From Astrobacterium formosum (lineage in GTDB: Bacteria > Pseudomonadota > Alphaproteobacteria > Rhizobiales > Xanthobacteraceae), in contig JAVDCA010000011.1 of assembly GCA_030848545.1 (NCBI GenBank), forward strand, positions 124,001-188,000: a stretch of DNA of 64,000 nucleotides, given 5' to 3'. The notes under the pieces are model-generated. The model was given only the letters and a program-made list of their open reading frames with translations. It made no database searches and had not been told where the DNA came from. Of the stretch, positions 25,195 through 32,146 are shown in pieces. Made by a program: the position numbers and the translations under genes. The first letter of the stretch is position 1. Each line of letters begins with the position of its first letter.

Positions 25195-26097
25195 CTATTT
25201 ACAAGTTTGCCGAACGTGTCCGAGGCGACGGAGCACTCCGACGTTCTTTGACCGGGGGCGTTCACGCCGAGTGCACTTTACAAGTGCCTGTCCTCGCAAA
25301 GACGAGCCCTCTCCGCCCGCGACCGTCAGCTCTGGGAGCGTCACGCGTTTGAGCAGATGAAACAGCGTGACGTACCCGCCTTTGCGGAGGTCTGCCTTGT
25401 TGTGTTTGAACTTGCGACGACGATGGGTGCCGGGCTTGCACGTCATTCGACAGCCGACGCGATATTCCTTTTGCGGCCACTTGACCATGTACCGAAATCT
25501 GATCTCCAGCGTTTCCGGCGTCACAGGCATCCAGTGCGCACCTCGACCTTTGGGCATGATCGATGTGAGAACGTGCGGTCCCTTCGCGTTCATCTTTTCG
25601 CAACGCACCTTCATTTTCGCGGCACTGAGGCCCCAGACGAAAAGATGCAGATGCCAGTTCACGCCTCTTCGGTCAGCAAAGTTCGTCCTTGGATCGATAT
25701 CGACGTAAAGCGCAGGATCAAACATTCCGACGTAGGACAGCCCGCGCAAGCCTCGCCGCAGAAATTTCGCCATCGCGACGAGATCGATTTCCGTCGCATC
25801 GCATTTGGTGAAGCACTTGATGTCGAGCAGCGTGACCCAGAACAGCGGAACGTTTGGGATGCGTCTCGTTTCGCTCAGCTCATGGTGGCTGACGAATTCG
25901 GCCCAGAGTGCGTTGCCCCACTTGATCCTCGCATGCGAGTTCGCTGCATTGAGTTGCTCAACCTGCGACGGCTGAGCCAGCTGTCGGTCCAACCATGAGA
26001 CTGGACGTTTCGTCCTCGACTCTTTGAACGCCTCCATCAACTTACGAGCTGACTTGCGTTCCTGGGCTTCGAGGCCCTTCAATCTCTTGTTGCTCAT
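25195..26097 (-). CDS. HUH-type replication initiator/nuclease-like protein
   Basis: This 300-aa basic protein contains WHLHLFVWG (His-hydrophobic-His) near residue 163, the metal-binding motif of HUH endonucleases. A downstream FRYMVKWP segment could be the Y-x2-K catalytic motif. HUH proteins nick single-stranded DNA to start rolling-circle replication or mobilisation. The family assignment rests on these motifs only. ATG 26097 (AAAAGGA just upstream) is preferred over 26112. Motif copies 3 and 4 of ACTTGTAAA lie inside its 3' end, and copy 5 lies 35 bp before the start. It would supply replication or nicking of the integrative element. Confidence 0.6.
   Translation of the reverse strand: MSNKRLKGLEAQERKSARKLMEAFKESRTKRPVSWLDRQLAQPSQVEQLNAANSHARIKWGNALWAEFVSHHELSETRRIPNVPLFWVTLLDIKCFTKCDATEIDLVAMAKFLRRGLRGLSYVGMFDPALYVDIDPRTNFADRRGVNWHLHLFVWGLSAAKMKVRCEKMNAKGPHVLTSIMPKGRGAHWMPVTPETLEIRFRYMVKWPQKEYRVGCRMTCKPGTHRRRKFKHNKADLRKGGYVTLFHLLKRVTLPELTVAGGEGSSLRGQALVKCTRRERPRSKNVGVLRRLGHVRQTCK
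25198..25206 (-). promoter_or_regulatory. ACTTGTAAA element 3
   Basis: An exact copy forms the last coding triplets and approach to the stop of the HUH gene. It lies 81 bp before the start of the gene at 24778-25116 and reads toward it. Confidence 0.55.
25277..25285 (-). promoter_or_regulatory. ACTTGTAAA element 4
   Basis: An exact copy lies inside the 3' end of the HUH gene and is part of a small palindrome GCACTT-TAC-AAGTGC (25273-25287). It reads in the same direction as element 3 and may act with it on the downstream gene. Confidence 0.45.
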
Positions 26098-26132
26098 TGC
26101 AATCCTTTTCATCGGGTTGACGGTGAAAAGGA

Positions 26133-26141
26133 TTTACAAGT
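26133..26141 (-). promoter_or_regulatory. ACTTGTAAA element 5
   Basis: An exact copy reads toward the HUH gene, 35 bp before ATG 26097. Confidence 0.6.
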
Positions 26142-26229
26142 CTCGGTGTTTCGCGATTCCGACGTAGAGAGACCGCAAAGTGATCCGTTGGGCCTCCAAA
26201 GTCAGGAGATTGAGTGAAGATGTGTTCTT

Positions 26230-26703
26230 TCAGCGGTGCGTCGGCTTGCTGAACACGAGCCCCCCTTTTCGCTTCGCGACCTTTCGCGCCTTGCGCGCGT
26301 TGCGAAACGCCCGATCACATCCGTTGAACCCCCCGTTGGCTTTCATGAACGCGGTGACGCCTTTTCGCGCCACACCCTTCTGGTGAGCAAAGTCGAGCGC
26401 GTTGGCGTAGCGGGACCGAAGCCGCTTGTCTGGCCATTCGACATCATTGTCCTCATCGTCATAAGCAGTGAGTTCGATAAGAAGTCGAAAGACGCTCGTA
26501 CCCAGGTTGTGGTGCTTCGTACCCTGCTTCGATTTGATGAACTCGCGTACGTTCATCGGAAGAGGGTCTCCCATGTCGTGGCGCAGTCGCCATATCGCCG
26601 TAAGATACTTGTATGTCCGATCCGCTGGCGGGGGAGGATATTTTGCTTTGATCTGATCAACTCGTTTCCGAATCGCGATGGGCGAGACCTTACCGCTGAC
26701 CAC
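26230..26703 (-). CDS. hypothetical protein, element-specific paralogue family member 3
   Basis: This 157-aa protein is related to the genes at 21211-21729 and 23797-24351. It has RTYKYLTAIWRLRHDM, FRLLIELTAYDDED, SRYANALDFAHQKG and GVTAFMKANGGFNGCDRAFR, ending in a basic tail. GTG 26703 is chosen because GGAGG lies five bases upstream. The open frame extends to ATG 26775, but that would read through the perfect palindrome at 26727-26757, which fits better as an operator. Function unknown. Confidence 0.65.
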   Translation of the reverse strand: MVSGKVSPIAIRKRVDQIKAKYPPPPADRTYKYLTAIWRLRHDMGDPLPMNVREFIKSKQGTKHHNLGTSVFRLLIELTAYDDEDNDVEWPDKRLRSRYANALDFAHQKGVARKGVTAFMKANGGFNGCDRAFRNARKARKVAKRKGGLVFSKPTHR

Positions 26704-26726
26704 ATTTGCCTCCTGATTGGCGTAGT

Positions 26727-26757
26727 GTGTGCATGATGTGCCGCACATCATGCACAC
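26727..26757. promoter_or_regulatory. perfect 14-bp palindrome, candidate operator or replication site
   Basis: GTGTGCATGATGTG (26727-26740), spacer CCG and CACATCATGCACAC (26744-26757) lie 24 bp before the GTG start of the paralogue gene. The half-site GCAYGATGT recurs twice at 26983-27012. Confidence 0.65.
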
Positions 26758-26767
26758 CGCAAGACAC

Positions 26768-26947
26768 TTAGCCATCCGGATCAGGTCCGATCACCGACAT
26801 CTTGCCGCACGTCGCCATCGACTGCCGTCCGCCGGTGGGCGCCGAAATCACTAGCGAGTGCGCACCACGCGCAGTGGCAATTCCACAAATCGGAAGGCAG
26901 CTTTCTACGCAGTTGGCCCGGCACATTGGACTCCGGCTGATCGCCAT
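26768..26947 (-). CDS. possible small Cys-rich protein
   Basis: A 59-codon frame encodes a Cys-rich start (MCRANCVESCLPICG, cysteines every four residues) and a later ATCGK. It might be a small metal-binding protein. No clear ribosome site is present, and two other minus frames overlap here, so the call is weak. It lies between the two copies of the GCAYGATGT palindromic region. Confidence 0.25.
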   Translation of the reverse strand: MAISRSPMCRANCVESCLPICGIATARGAHSLVISAPTGGRQSMATCGKMSVIGPDPDG

Positions 26948-26982
26948 TCCATGTCTGTGTCTGTACCGCCCCAGTACGGCAA

Positions 26983-27012
26983 GTGTGCACGATGTGCGGC
27001 GCCGCACGATGT
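26983..27012. repeat. second GCAYGATGT region
   Basis: GTGTGCACGATGTG (26983-26996) differs from the arm at 26727 by one base. GCACGATGT occurs twice as a direct repeat (26987-26995 and 27004-27012, 17-bp period) around a perfect GTGCGGC/GCCGCAC palindrome. Confidence 0.55.
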
Positions 27013-27110
27013 ATGCCAAACGCTCTCCCCGTCCGGTGAAACAGCGGCACCAAGTCTTTGATTTTCACCTGGGATGAGAATTCGCCACTTCTATTCTTGG
27101 CAGTACATTT

Positions 27111-27123
27111 CCTCCCCAGGAGG
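27111..27123. repeat. palindromic 13-mer CCTCCCCAGGAGG, copy 2
   Basis: This is an exact repeat of 23700-23712 with similar flanks. Confidence 0.5.
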
Positions 27124-27218
27124 ATTTCATTTACGCAATACATTTTCATTCAAGGTGAAGATTGATTGCGACAGAAGCGAATTCAGTGCTCAGCGGCCTT
27201 CGAATGCAACGAAGGCGA

Positions 27219-27227
27219 ACATGTAAA
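27219..27227 (+). promoter_or_regulatory. ACTTGTAAA-like element (one mismatch)
   Basis: ACATGTAAA reads toward the DUF927 gene, 57 bp before its ATG. Orientation and distance match the exact copies. Confidence 0.45.
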
Positions 27228-27284
27228 GGGACTCAGTGCGCGCCACGAGGCGTCCACCTTTCCCAACATGTATGGAGATAGACA

Positions 27285-28991
27285 ATGAACTCGCATTTTC
27301 GCAAGACGGCGAATCGGACGTTTAAGCTGATCGCTATCGCCGAGGACGAAAGGACCAAAAAGTTCTTCGGCGTGATCAAGTTCACTGATGTTTACGAAAG
27401 GACACGAACCCTGCTGGTGAACCGGGCAGACCTCGACAACAAAAAGTCGATAGCTGAAACGTTGAAGAACTCCGGCGCTCAATTGCCGCGGTCAACGCAG
27501 GCCGTCGAATCCGCAGTCGAGACGATGGCCAATAATAGCCACACCGCTCCGTGCTGGAAGTTTGCCGCAACCACCGGCTGGCGCGACGGTCACCGCATGT
27601 ACGTCAGACCAAAGTCGATCATCGGGACAAATGGCCCCGATGTTCTCATCCGGCCACCGTGCACGTTTCCCGGTGCGAAGCCGTCTCGGCTCGGCACGCG
27701 CGGCACCTTTAGACAATGGCAAATGACCGTCGCCGATCCGGCGCGTTATTCGAGCCGAGTGGTGTTTGTTATCTGTGCTGCGCTTGCAGCACCTCTTCTG
27801 AAACTCGTGGGATTGAATTCGTTCGGCGTCCTCATCTCTGGGCCAGCGAAAGTGGGCAAGAGCACGATGCTGCTCACCGCCGGTTCGGTCATTGGCATCG
27901 GCCGCGAGCAAGACCTGCCAAACTTTCGCAGTACCAATGCGGCTCTGGCGGAGATGCCGGCTGAGTTCAATGACTGCTTGCTACCGCTGAACGAGCTCGG
28001 CTTAATGAACGGCCGCGCGGCCGAACGACAGGAGCGACTGCGCACGTTTGCTTACGGTTTTGCCGAGGGAACCGGAACGACGTATTCGAACTTCTTCCTT
28101 CCGGGCCAATCGTCTCTGAAGTGGTCTTGCATCGCACTCGGCACAAGCGAAGAGAGTGCAGATCAGATTGCAGCGAGTGCCGGTGAGCTGCGAATGTCTG
28201 GTGAGGCCGTTCGGTGCATTGACTTGCCGGCCGCACACACGGATGCGACGACGCTGTTCGACTTTATGCCGAAAGACGTTCCGCTCGAAGAGCGTACGGC
28301 TTGGGCCGAGGCTATGTGCGTCAAATTGCGAAAGGCATGCAGCAAGAATCATGGAGTTCCTATGCGTCGGCTTGTTCGACTTACCATCAAAGACCCAAAG
28401 TCCATCGCGAATGAACTAACCACGCTCGCTCAGGAGTTCACCAAGAAGGTCCAGCGCAAGACTGATGGTCCTGTAGTCCGGCACTTGGCACGGAACCTCG
28501 CTCACATCTATGCGGCTGGCACTATCGGTGTACGCCTGGGCATCTTGCCATGGCACGCAAGTTTGGTTCTCAAGAGCATGCGTCGTTGCTTCGTTGACGC
28601 GCGTGCGGCGATGAACACGCCGGACGATTTGTTGCGCGCCGGCTTGCGGATCTTTGATAGACAGCTCAATGGGCCACAGGTTATCGAGTGGAAGAAGAAT
28701 ACGTCCGACTCGGAATTGAGGAATGTTCAGGGGTTCTGGGTCCGCAAAGGCTCGCACTATCGCCTGACGGTCTGCGCGAAGGATTTTTCGTCCTGGTTCA
28801 CCGACGCTCGGCAGTCGGCGTTGGTGCTGAAGTGGCTCGTCGAAAAGGAGTCACTAGCCAAGCCGGCGCCACGGAACACGATCAACGGCATCGTCTGGGC
28901 GGAAAGCCAGCCTATCTGGCCGGACGGCGTACGTCGCCGATCAATCGTGGTCGATCTGTCTAAAGACCTGCTCAAAGAATTGACTCGGTAA
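27285..28991 (+). CDS. DUF927-family ATPase of mobile element
   Basis: This 568-aa protein matches the DUF927 pattern: an N-terminal part ending near WRDGHRMYVRPKS, the P-loop GPAKVGKST near residues 186-194, and a downstream LNELGLMN acidic motif in the Walker B position. DUF927 proteins are P-loop ATPases/helicase-like proteins encoded next to integrases in phage-like and integrative elements, probably for replication. TATGGAG precedes ATG 27285, and a near-copy of the ACTTGTAAA motif is upstream. It is followed by the excisionase-like gene on the same strand. Confidence 0.82.
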   Translation: MNSHFRKTANRTFKLIAIAEDERTKKFFGVIKFTDVYERTRTLLVNRADLDNKKSIAETLKNSGAQLPRSTQAVESAVETMANNSHTAPCWKFAATTGWRDGHRMYVRPKSIIGTNGPDVLIRPPCTFPGAKPSRLGTRGTFRQWQMTVADPARYSSRVVFVICAALAAPLLKLVGLNSFGVLISGPAKVGKSTMLLTAGSVIGIGREQDLPNFRSTNAALAEMPAEFNDCLLPLNELGLMNGRAAERQERLRTFAYGFAEGTGTTYSNFFLPGQSSLKWSCIALGTSEESADQIAASAGELRMSGEAVRCIDLPAAHTDATTLFDFMPKDVPLEERTAWAEAMCVKLRKACSKNHGVPMRRLVRLTIKDPKSIANELTTLAQEFTKKVQRKTDGPVVRHLARNLAHIYAAGTIGVRLGILPWHASLVLKSMRRCFVDARAAMNTPDDLLRAGLRIFDRQLNGPQVIEWKKNTSDSELRNVQGFWVRKGSHYRLTVCAKDFSSWFTDARQSALVLKWLVEKESLAKPAPRNTINGIVWAESQPIWPDGVRRRSIVVDLSKDLLKELTR

Positions 28992-29171
28992 GAGTCAGCA
29001 ACAAAACCGCGCGGGCGTAACTGCCCGCGCGCATTCTCTGACAAAGCCTTACGTTTTCGCTGTGCGAAGTGTGCGCGGCAATTTCAGTTTCGTGCGCACA
29101 ATCTGCTCGCGGCAATCCGGTTTTCCGGCACTTGTAAATCATTCGCGGTAGTTAGCGAATGGAATATTGCT
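28992..29171. other. intergenic, integrase operon control region
   Basis: A GC-rich imperfect hairpin (GCGCGGGCG...CGCCCGCGC type, near 29010-29034) follows the DUF927 stop and may end its transcript. The ACTTGTAAA element at 29130-29138 then precedes the AlpA-like gene. Confidence 0.45.
29130..29138 (+). promoter_or_regulatory. ACTTGTAAA element 6
   Basis: An exact copy on the plus strand reads toward the excisionase/integrase operon, 33 bp before ATG 29172. Confidence 0.6.
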
Positions 29172-29468
29172 ATGACAAAATTTTGTTTAACAGATGAGCA
29201 CGCAACCAGTTTGCCTTCGTCTTGCAGTTCGCTCGTGCGTCAATCACGCATTCCGCGGCTGCTTACGCGATCGGAAGCCGCAGCATATTGCGGCGTGAGC
29301 GTCGCGACTTTTTCCGCGTTGTGCCCCGTTCGCCCAGTTGCATTGGGCAGCGGAAAACGATTGGAGCGCTACGACGTTCGCGCTCTCGACTCTTGGATAG
29401 ACATGCTCAGCGATACAAACGGGTCTCGTAATAAGGACTGGCTCGCCGCTATGGATGGTTCGCAATGA
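29172..29468 (+). CDS. AlpA/MerR-type helix-turn-helix protein (excisionase-like)
   Basis: This 98-aa protein has a central HTH of the AlpA/excisionase type: RLLTRSEAAAYCGVSVATF at residues 33-51, then an RLERYDVRALDSWID wing. Such proteins regulate integrase genes or direct excision. Its stop overlaps the integrase start by 4 bp, so the two are coupled. An ACTTGTAAA element lies 33 bp upstream. Confidence 0.78.
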   Translation: MTKFCLTDEHATSLPSSCSSLVRQSRIPRLLTRSEAAAYCGVSVATFSALCPVRPVALGSGKRLERYDVRALDSWIDMLSDTNGSRNKDWLAAMDGSQ

Positions 29469-30535
29469 CAGTCGTACGCATCAAAGGCATCAAGCGATAT
29501 CAGGTCAAAGGCCGGTGGTATGCATATCACCGGGAGACCGGCATCCGCCTTAAGGCAGAATTCGGCACCGGCGAATTCTTTGCAGAGTTGGCTTCCATCG
29601 AACGGAAGGCAAAGAGACAAGCTGCTTTGCCTGGAACGCTCGGCGCTCTGCTCATGTCTTACCGGGGGTCGCCGCTGTATAGCGATTTGGCGTTGTCCAC
29701 TCGGCAGGGCTACGGGCGCATGATGAATCTGCTGAAGCCAATCGACGAGATGCCGCTTGTCGAGCTCACGCCGCAGTTCATTGCTCGATTGCGAGACAAG
29801 TTGGCGGAAAGCCGCGGCCGGCGTATCGCCAACTATGTCATGGCCGTTATCTCGATCGCGTGTGAGCATGGGAAGGAACACGGCATCATCCATGAAAACC
29901 CGGTGAAAGGCGTAAAGCGCGTTCGCCGCGATCGAACCGCGCCGCAAGCCAATCGTCCGTGGACACAGCAAGAGCGCCGCGTCGTCCTTGATCAACTGCC
30001 CTTTCATCTCCGCGTGCCAGTCGCTCTAGCCATGTTCACCGGTCTGCGCAAAGGCGATGTCCTTGCGCTGACGAAGAGCGCGGTTCGCGAGGGTCACATC
30101 TGGCGGCGCACCAACAAGACCGGCCGCGAAGTGTCATTGCCGATCCACCCCGATCTTGCTCGCATCCTGAAATCGATACCGAAGAACGATGCCGTGACGA
30201 TCGCCACCACGAGCCGGGCGAGGCCCTGGACGACGACAGGCTTCAACGCGAGCTTCATCAAGGCGATTGCCAAACTGGCCGAGCAGGGCCTGGTTCAGTC
30301 CGGTCTGACGTTTCACGGCCTACGGCATACCGTCGGCACGCTGCTCATCGAGGCCGGCAACGACATCGACACGGTCCGTCGATGGCTGGGACAGAAGACC
30401 CTGGCGATGGCGATCCACTATTCGGAGACGGCCGACACGTCGGCTCGCATGAAGAATGTGATCGGCGGCTTCGACCCGCTCGGGAGCAAACAGCGAACAA
30501 AACTGTCTAACTCGGCGAAAAAACTGTCTAACTGA
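29465..30535 (+). CDS. int: tyrosine-type integrase of tRNA-Phe-targeted element
   Basis: This 356-aa full-length integrase has an N-terminal DNA-binding part, a core-binding domain (about residues 60-155) and a catalytic domain. The catalytic residues are R in TGLRKGDVL, the HGLRHT box and the nucleophile Tyr in MAIHYSET. It ends 34 bp from the 3' end of tRNA-Phe, the standard place for the integrase of an element using that tRNA as attachment site. It probably mediates integration and excision of the segment to its left. Confidence 0.92.
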   Translation: MTVVRIKGIKRYQVKGRWYAYHRETGIRLKAEFGTGEFFAELASIERKAKRQAALPGTLGALLMSYRGSPLYSDLALSTRQGYGRMMNLLKPIDEMPLVELTPQFIARLRDKLAESRGRRIANYVMAVISIACEHGKEHGIIHENPVKGVKRVRRDRTAPQANRPWTQQERRVVLDQLPFHLRVPVALAMFTGLRKGDVLALTKSAVREGHIWRRTNKTGREVSLPIHPDLARILKSIPKNDAVTIATTSRARPWTTTGFNASFIKAIAKLAEQGLVQSGLTFHGLRHTVGTLLIEAGNDIDTVRRWLGQKTLAMAIHYSETADTSARMKNVIGGFDPLGSKQRTKLSNSAKKLSN

Positions 30536-30569
30536 GCGCCGGCAAAATCGGCTAAGTCATTGATTTATA

Positions 30570-30645
30570 TGGTGCCCAGGGGCGGGATCGAACCACCGAC
30601 ACCGTGATTTTCAGTCACGTGCTCTACCAACTGAGCTACCTGGGC
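30570..30645 (-). tRNA. tRNA-Phe (GAA)
   Basis: This is a full 76-nt cloverleaf on the minus strand with an encoded CCA. The acceptor stem is GCCCAGG/CCTGGGC, the D-arm AGCTCAGTTGGTAGAGC, the anticodon loop CTGAAAA with anticodon GAA, and the T-loop GGTTCGATCCC. Its 3' end faces the integrase gene, consistent with use as an attachment site. Host synteny places tRNA-Phe next to yacG, as here. Confidence 0.97.
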
Positions 30646-31038
30646 GCCGACCATGGCCGTGACGGCCGTGGCAAAGCAGAGCGCCGCCTTATAGAGGCTC
30701 GGTTTCCGCCTGTCCAGGACCCTGATGGATCGGGGCGCGGCCGCAGGTCTGGGTCTCAACTCGTTGTGAGCGTGGACGAAACGGCGGCGCGCAGTTCCGC
30801 GCCAGTGCCCCGGGCACGGTGCGGCATGAGCTCTTGCGAATGCCGCACCGCAGAGCCGGGGCACGAGAGGTGGGTTGGATTGATTCCGCGTCATCCCCCG
30901 GGGCGCGCGATAGCGCGAACCCGGGATCCAGCAAAGCGCACCGAATTTGTGGCTGGATTCCGGGTTCGGCCTTCGGCCGCCCATACATGACGACGGACGG
31001 GTGTCAGCCATGTCCCCGAACGCTTCCGGGGAGCCCCC
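30646..31038. other. intergenic region with dispersed palindromic repeat
   Basis: I see no gene between tRNA-Phe and yacG. The stretch carries the dispersed repeat at 30891-30992 and otherwise only GC-rich sequence. Confidence 0.6.
30891..30992. repeat. dispersed palindromic intergenic repeat, copy 1
   Basis: The element has inner arms CCCGGGATCCAG and CTGGATTCCGGG and outer arms of CCCGGGGCGCGCG type. Related copies occur at 41455-41588 and 52147-52244. All three share CTGGATTCCGGGTTC. Confidence 0.75.
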
Positions 31039-31248
31039 TCAGCGCTTCGGGACCATGGGCGGGCTGTCGCTGCCTTCGTCGTCGGGAAGCTCGTCGTCCT
31101 CCACGGCCGGGATCGCGTAGGCGCCGGTGAGCCAGCGGTGCAGGTCGACGTCGGCGCAGCGGCGCGAGCAGAACGGCCGGAATTTTTCGACGCGCGGCTT
31201 GCCGCAGATCGGGCACGGGGCGGTCGAGGTGGCGGGGTCGGTACCCAT
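31039..31248 (-). CDS. yacG: DNA gyrase inhibitor YacG
   Basis: This 69-aa zinc protein has CPICGKP near residue 12 and FCSRRCADVDL near residue 27, the four-cysteine zinc site of YacG, followed by the usual acidic tail. YacG binds GyrB and blocks DNA binding. It lies beside maf and tRNA-Phe as in many Hyphomicrobiales. Confidence 0.92.
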   Translation of the reverse strand: MGTDPATSTAPCPICGKPRVEKFRPFCSRRCADVDLHRWLTGAYAIPAVEDDELPDDEGSDSPPMVPKR

Positions 31249-31373
31249 GGCGGCTATCTATGCTCTTTTTCGCCGCTGTGAAGGTAGGCGATTGACGCAA
31301 TAATTGAATTTACCAACTATTCTACCATAGCGCGATTTCGGATGACGCCCCACGCCGGCGGCCAGGCGCGCCC

Positions 31374-32006
31374 TCACACCACGGTGGCGGCGTTGATCCA
31401 GCCGAACCGGATCGGATAGCCCTCGCCGCCCAGGAGCGTCACGGTCTCGTAGAGGGGCAGGCCGACCACGTTGGTGTAGGAGCCGACCATCTTGACCACG
31501 AACGAACCGGCCAGCCCCTGGATGGCGTAGCCGCCCGCCTTGCCGCGCCATTCGCCGGAGGCGAGATAGGCCTCGATGTCCTCCTCGCCGAGGCGCTTGA
31601 AGCGCACCCGCGTCTCGACCAGGCGCTGGCGAAAACTCTCCTTGGGGGTGACGATGCACAGCCCCGTATAGACGCGGTGGTTGCGCCCCGACAGGAGCCG
31701 CAGGCACTGCTGGGCCTCGTCCAAAAGCTCCGCCTTGGGCAGGATGCGCCGGCCGACCGCCACCACCGTATCGGCGGCGATGATGAAGGCGCCCCGGAGT
31801 TCCTCGTCGACGCTGACCGAGGCGAGCGCGGCCTCCGCCTTGGCGCGGGCGAGCCGGGTCGCGCAGGCGCGCGGCAATTCGCCCTTGCGGGGCGTCTCGT
31901 CGAGCTCGGCCGGGCGCAGGGCGTCGGGCTCGATGCCGGCCTGGTTGATCAGGGACAGGCGGCGGGGCGATCCGGAGGCGAGGACGAGTCTGGGACGACC
32001 GATCAT
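31374..32006 (-). CDS. maf: Maf-family nucleotide pyrophosphatase
   Basis: This 210-aa protein carries LASGSPRR at residues 9-16 and AADTVVAVG near residue 76, the two nucleotide-binding motifs of Maf proteins. These hydrolyse non-canonical nucleoside triphosphates (dTTP/UTP class or m7GTP class; the class is not resolved here). The typical upstream partner infA is not found next to it in this window. Confidence 0.92.
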   Translation of the reverse strand: MIGRPRLVLASGSPRRLSLINQAGIEPDALRPAELDETPRKGELPRACATRLARAKAEAALASVSVDEELRGAFIIAADTVVAVGRRILPKAELLDEAQQCLRLLSGRNHRVYTGLCIVTPKESFRQRLVETRVRFKRLGEEDIEAYLASGEWRGKAGGYAIQGLAGSFVVKMVGSYTNVVGLPLYETVTLLGGEGYPIRFGWINAATVV

Positions 32007-32146
32007 GTGCGTTCTAGCAGGCCATCGAAGGGAGAGAGTGGGTGGACGCTGGCGGGCGTGGCGCCCGGCATAGACCGGCCGCCGTCGCTTGTCACTTCAA
32101 ACGGTTGGTCATGCGGCCCTGGGGCGAGGTCCTCGGGAGCGGCCGC

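Larger units (their letters stand above)
26704..27284. other. regulatory interval between divergent halves of the element
   Basis: About 580 bp separate minus-strand genes on the left from the plus-strand DUF927 gene. The interval contains both GCAYGATGT regions, the second CCTCCCCAGGAGG palindrome (27111-27123), a near-copy of the ACTTGTAAA motif (27219-27227) and at most one weak small ORF. This would be a natural place for an origin or the main control region of the element. Confidence 0.45.

Noticed and set aside
26781-27149. 123-codon minus frame starting MKMYCVNEILLGRK
   Set aside because: It overlaps another weak frame, has no ribosome site and covers the palindromic region; I could not choose it as a gene.
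21211-30535. Complete prophage
   Set aside because: No capsid, portal, terminase, tail or lysis gene is seen; only integrase, regulator and replication-type genes.
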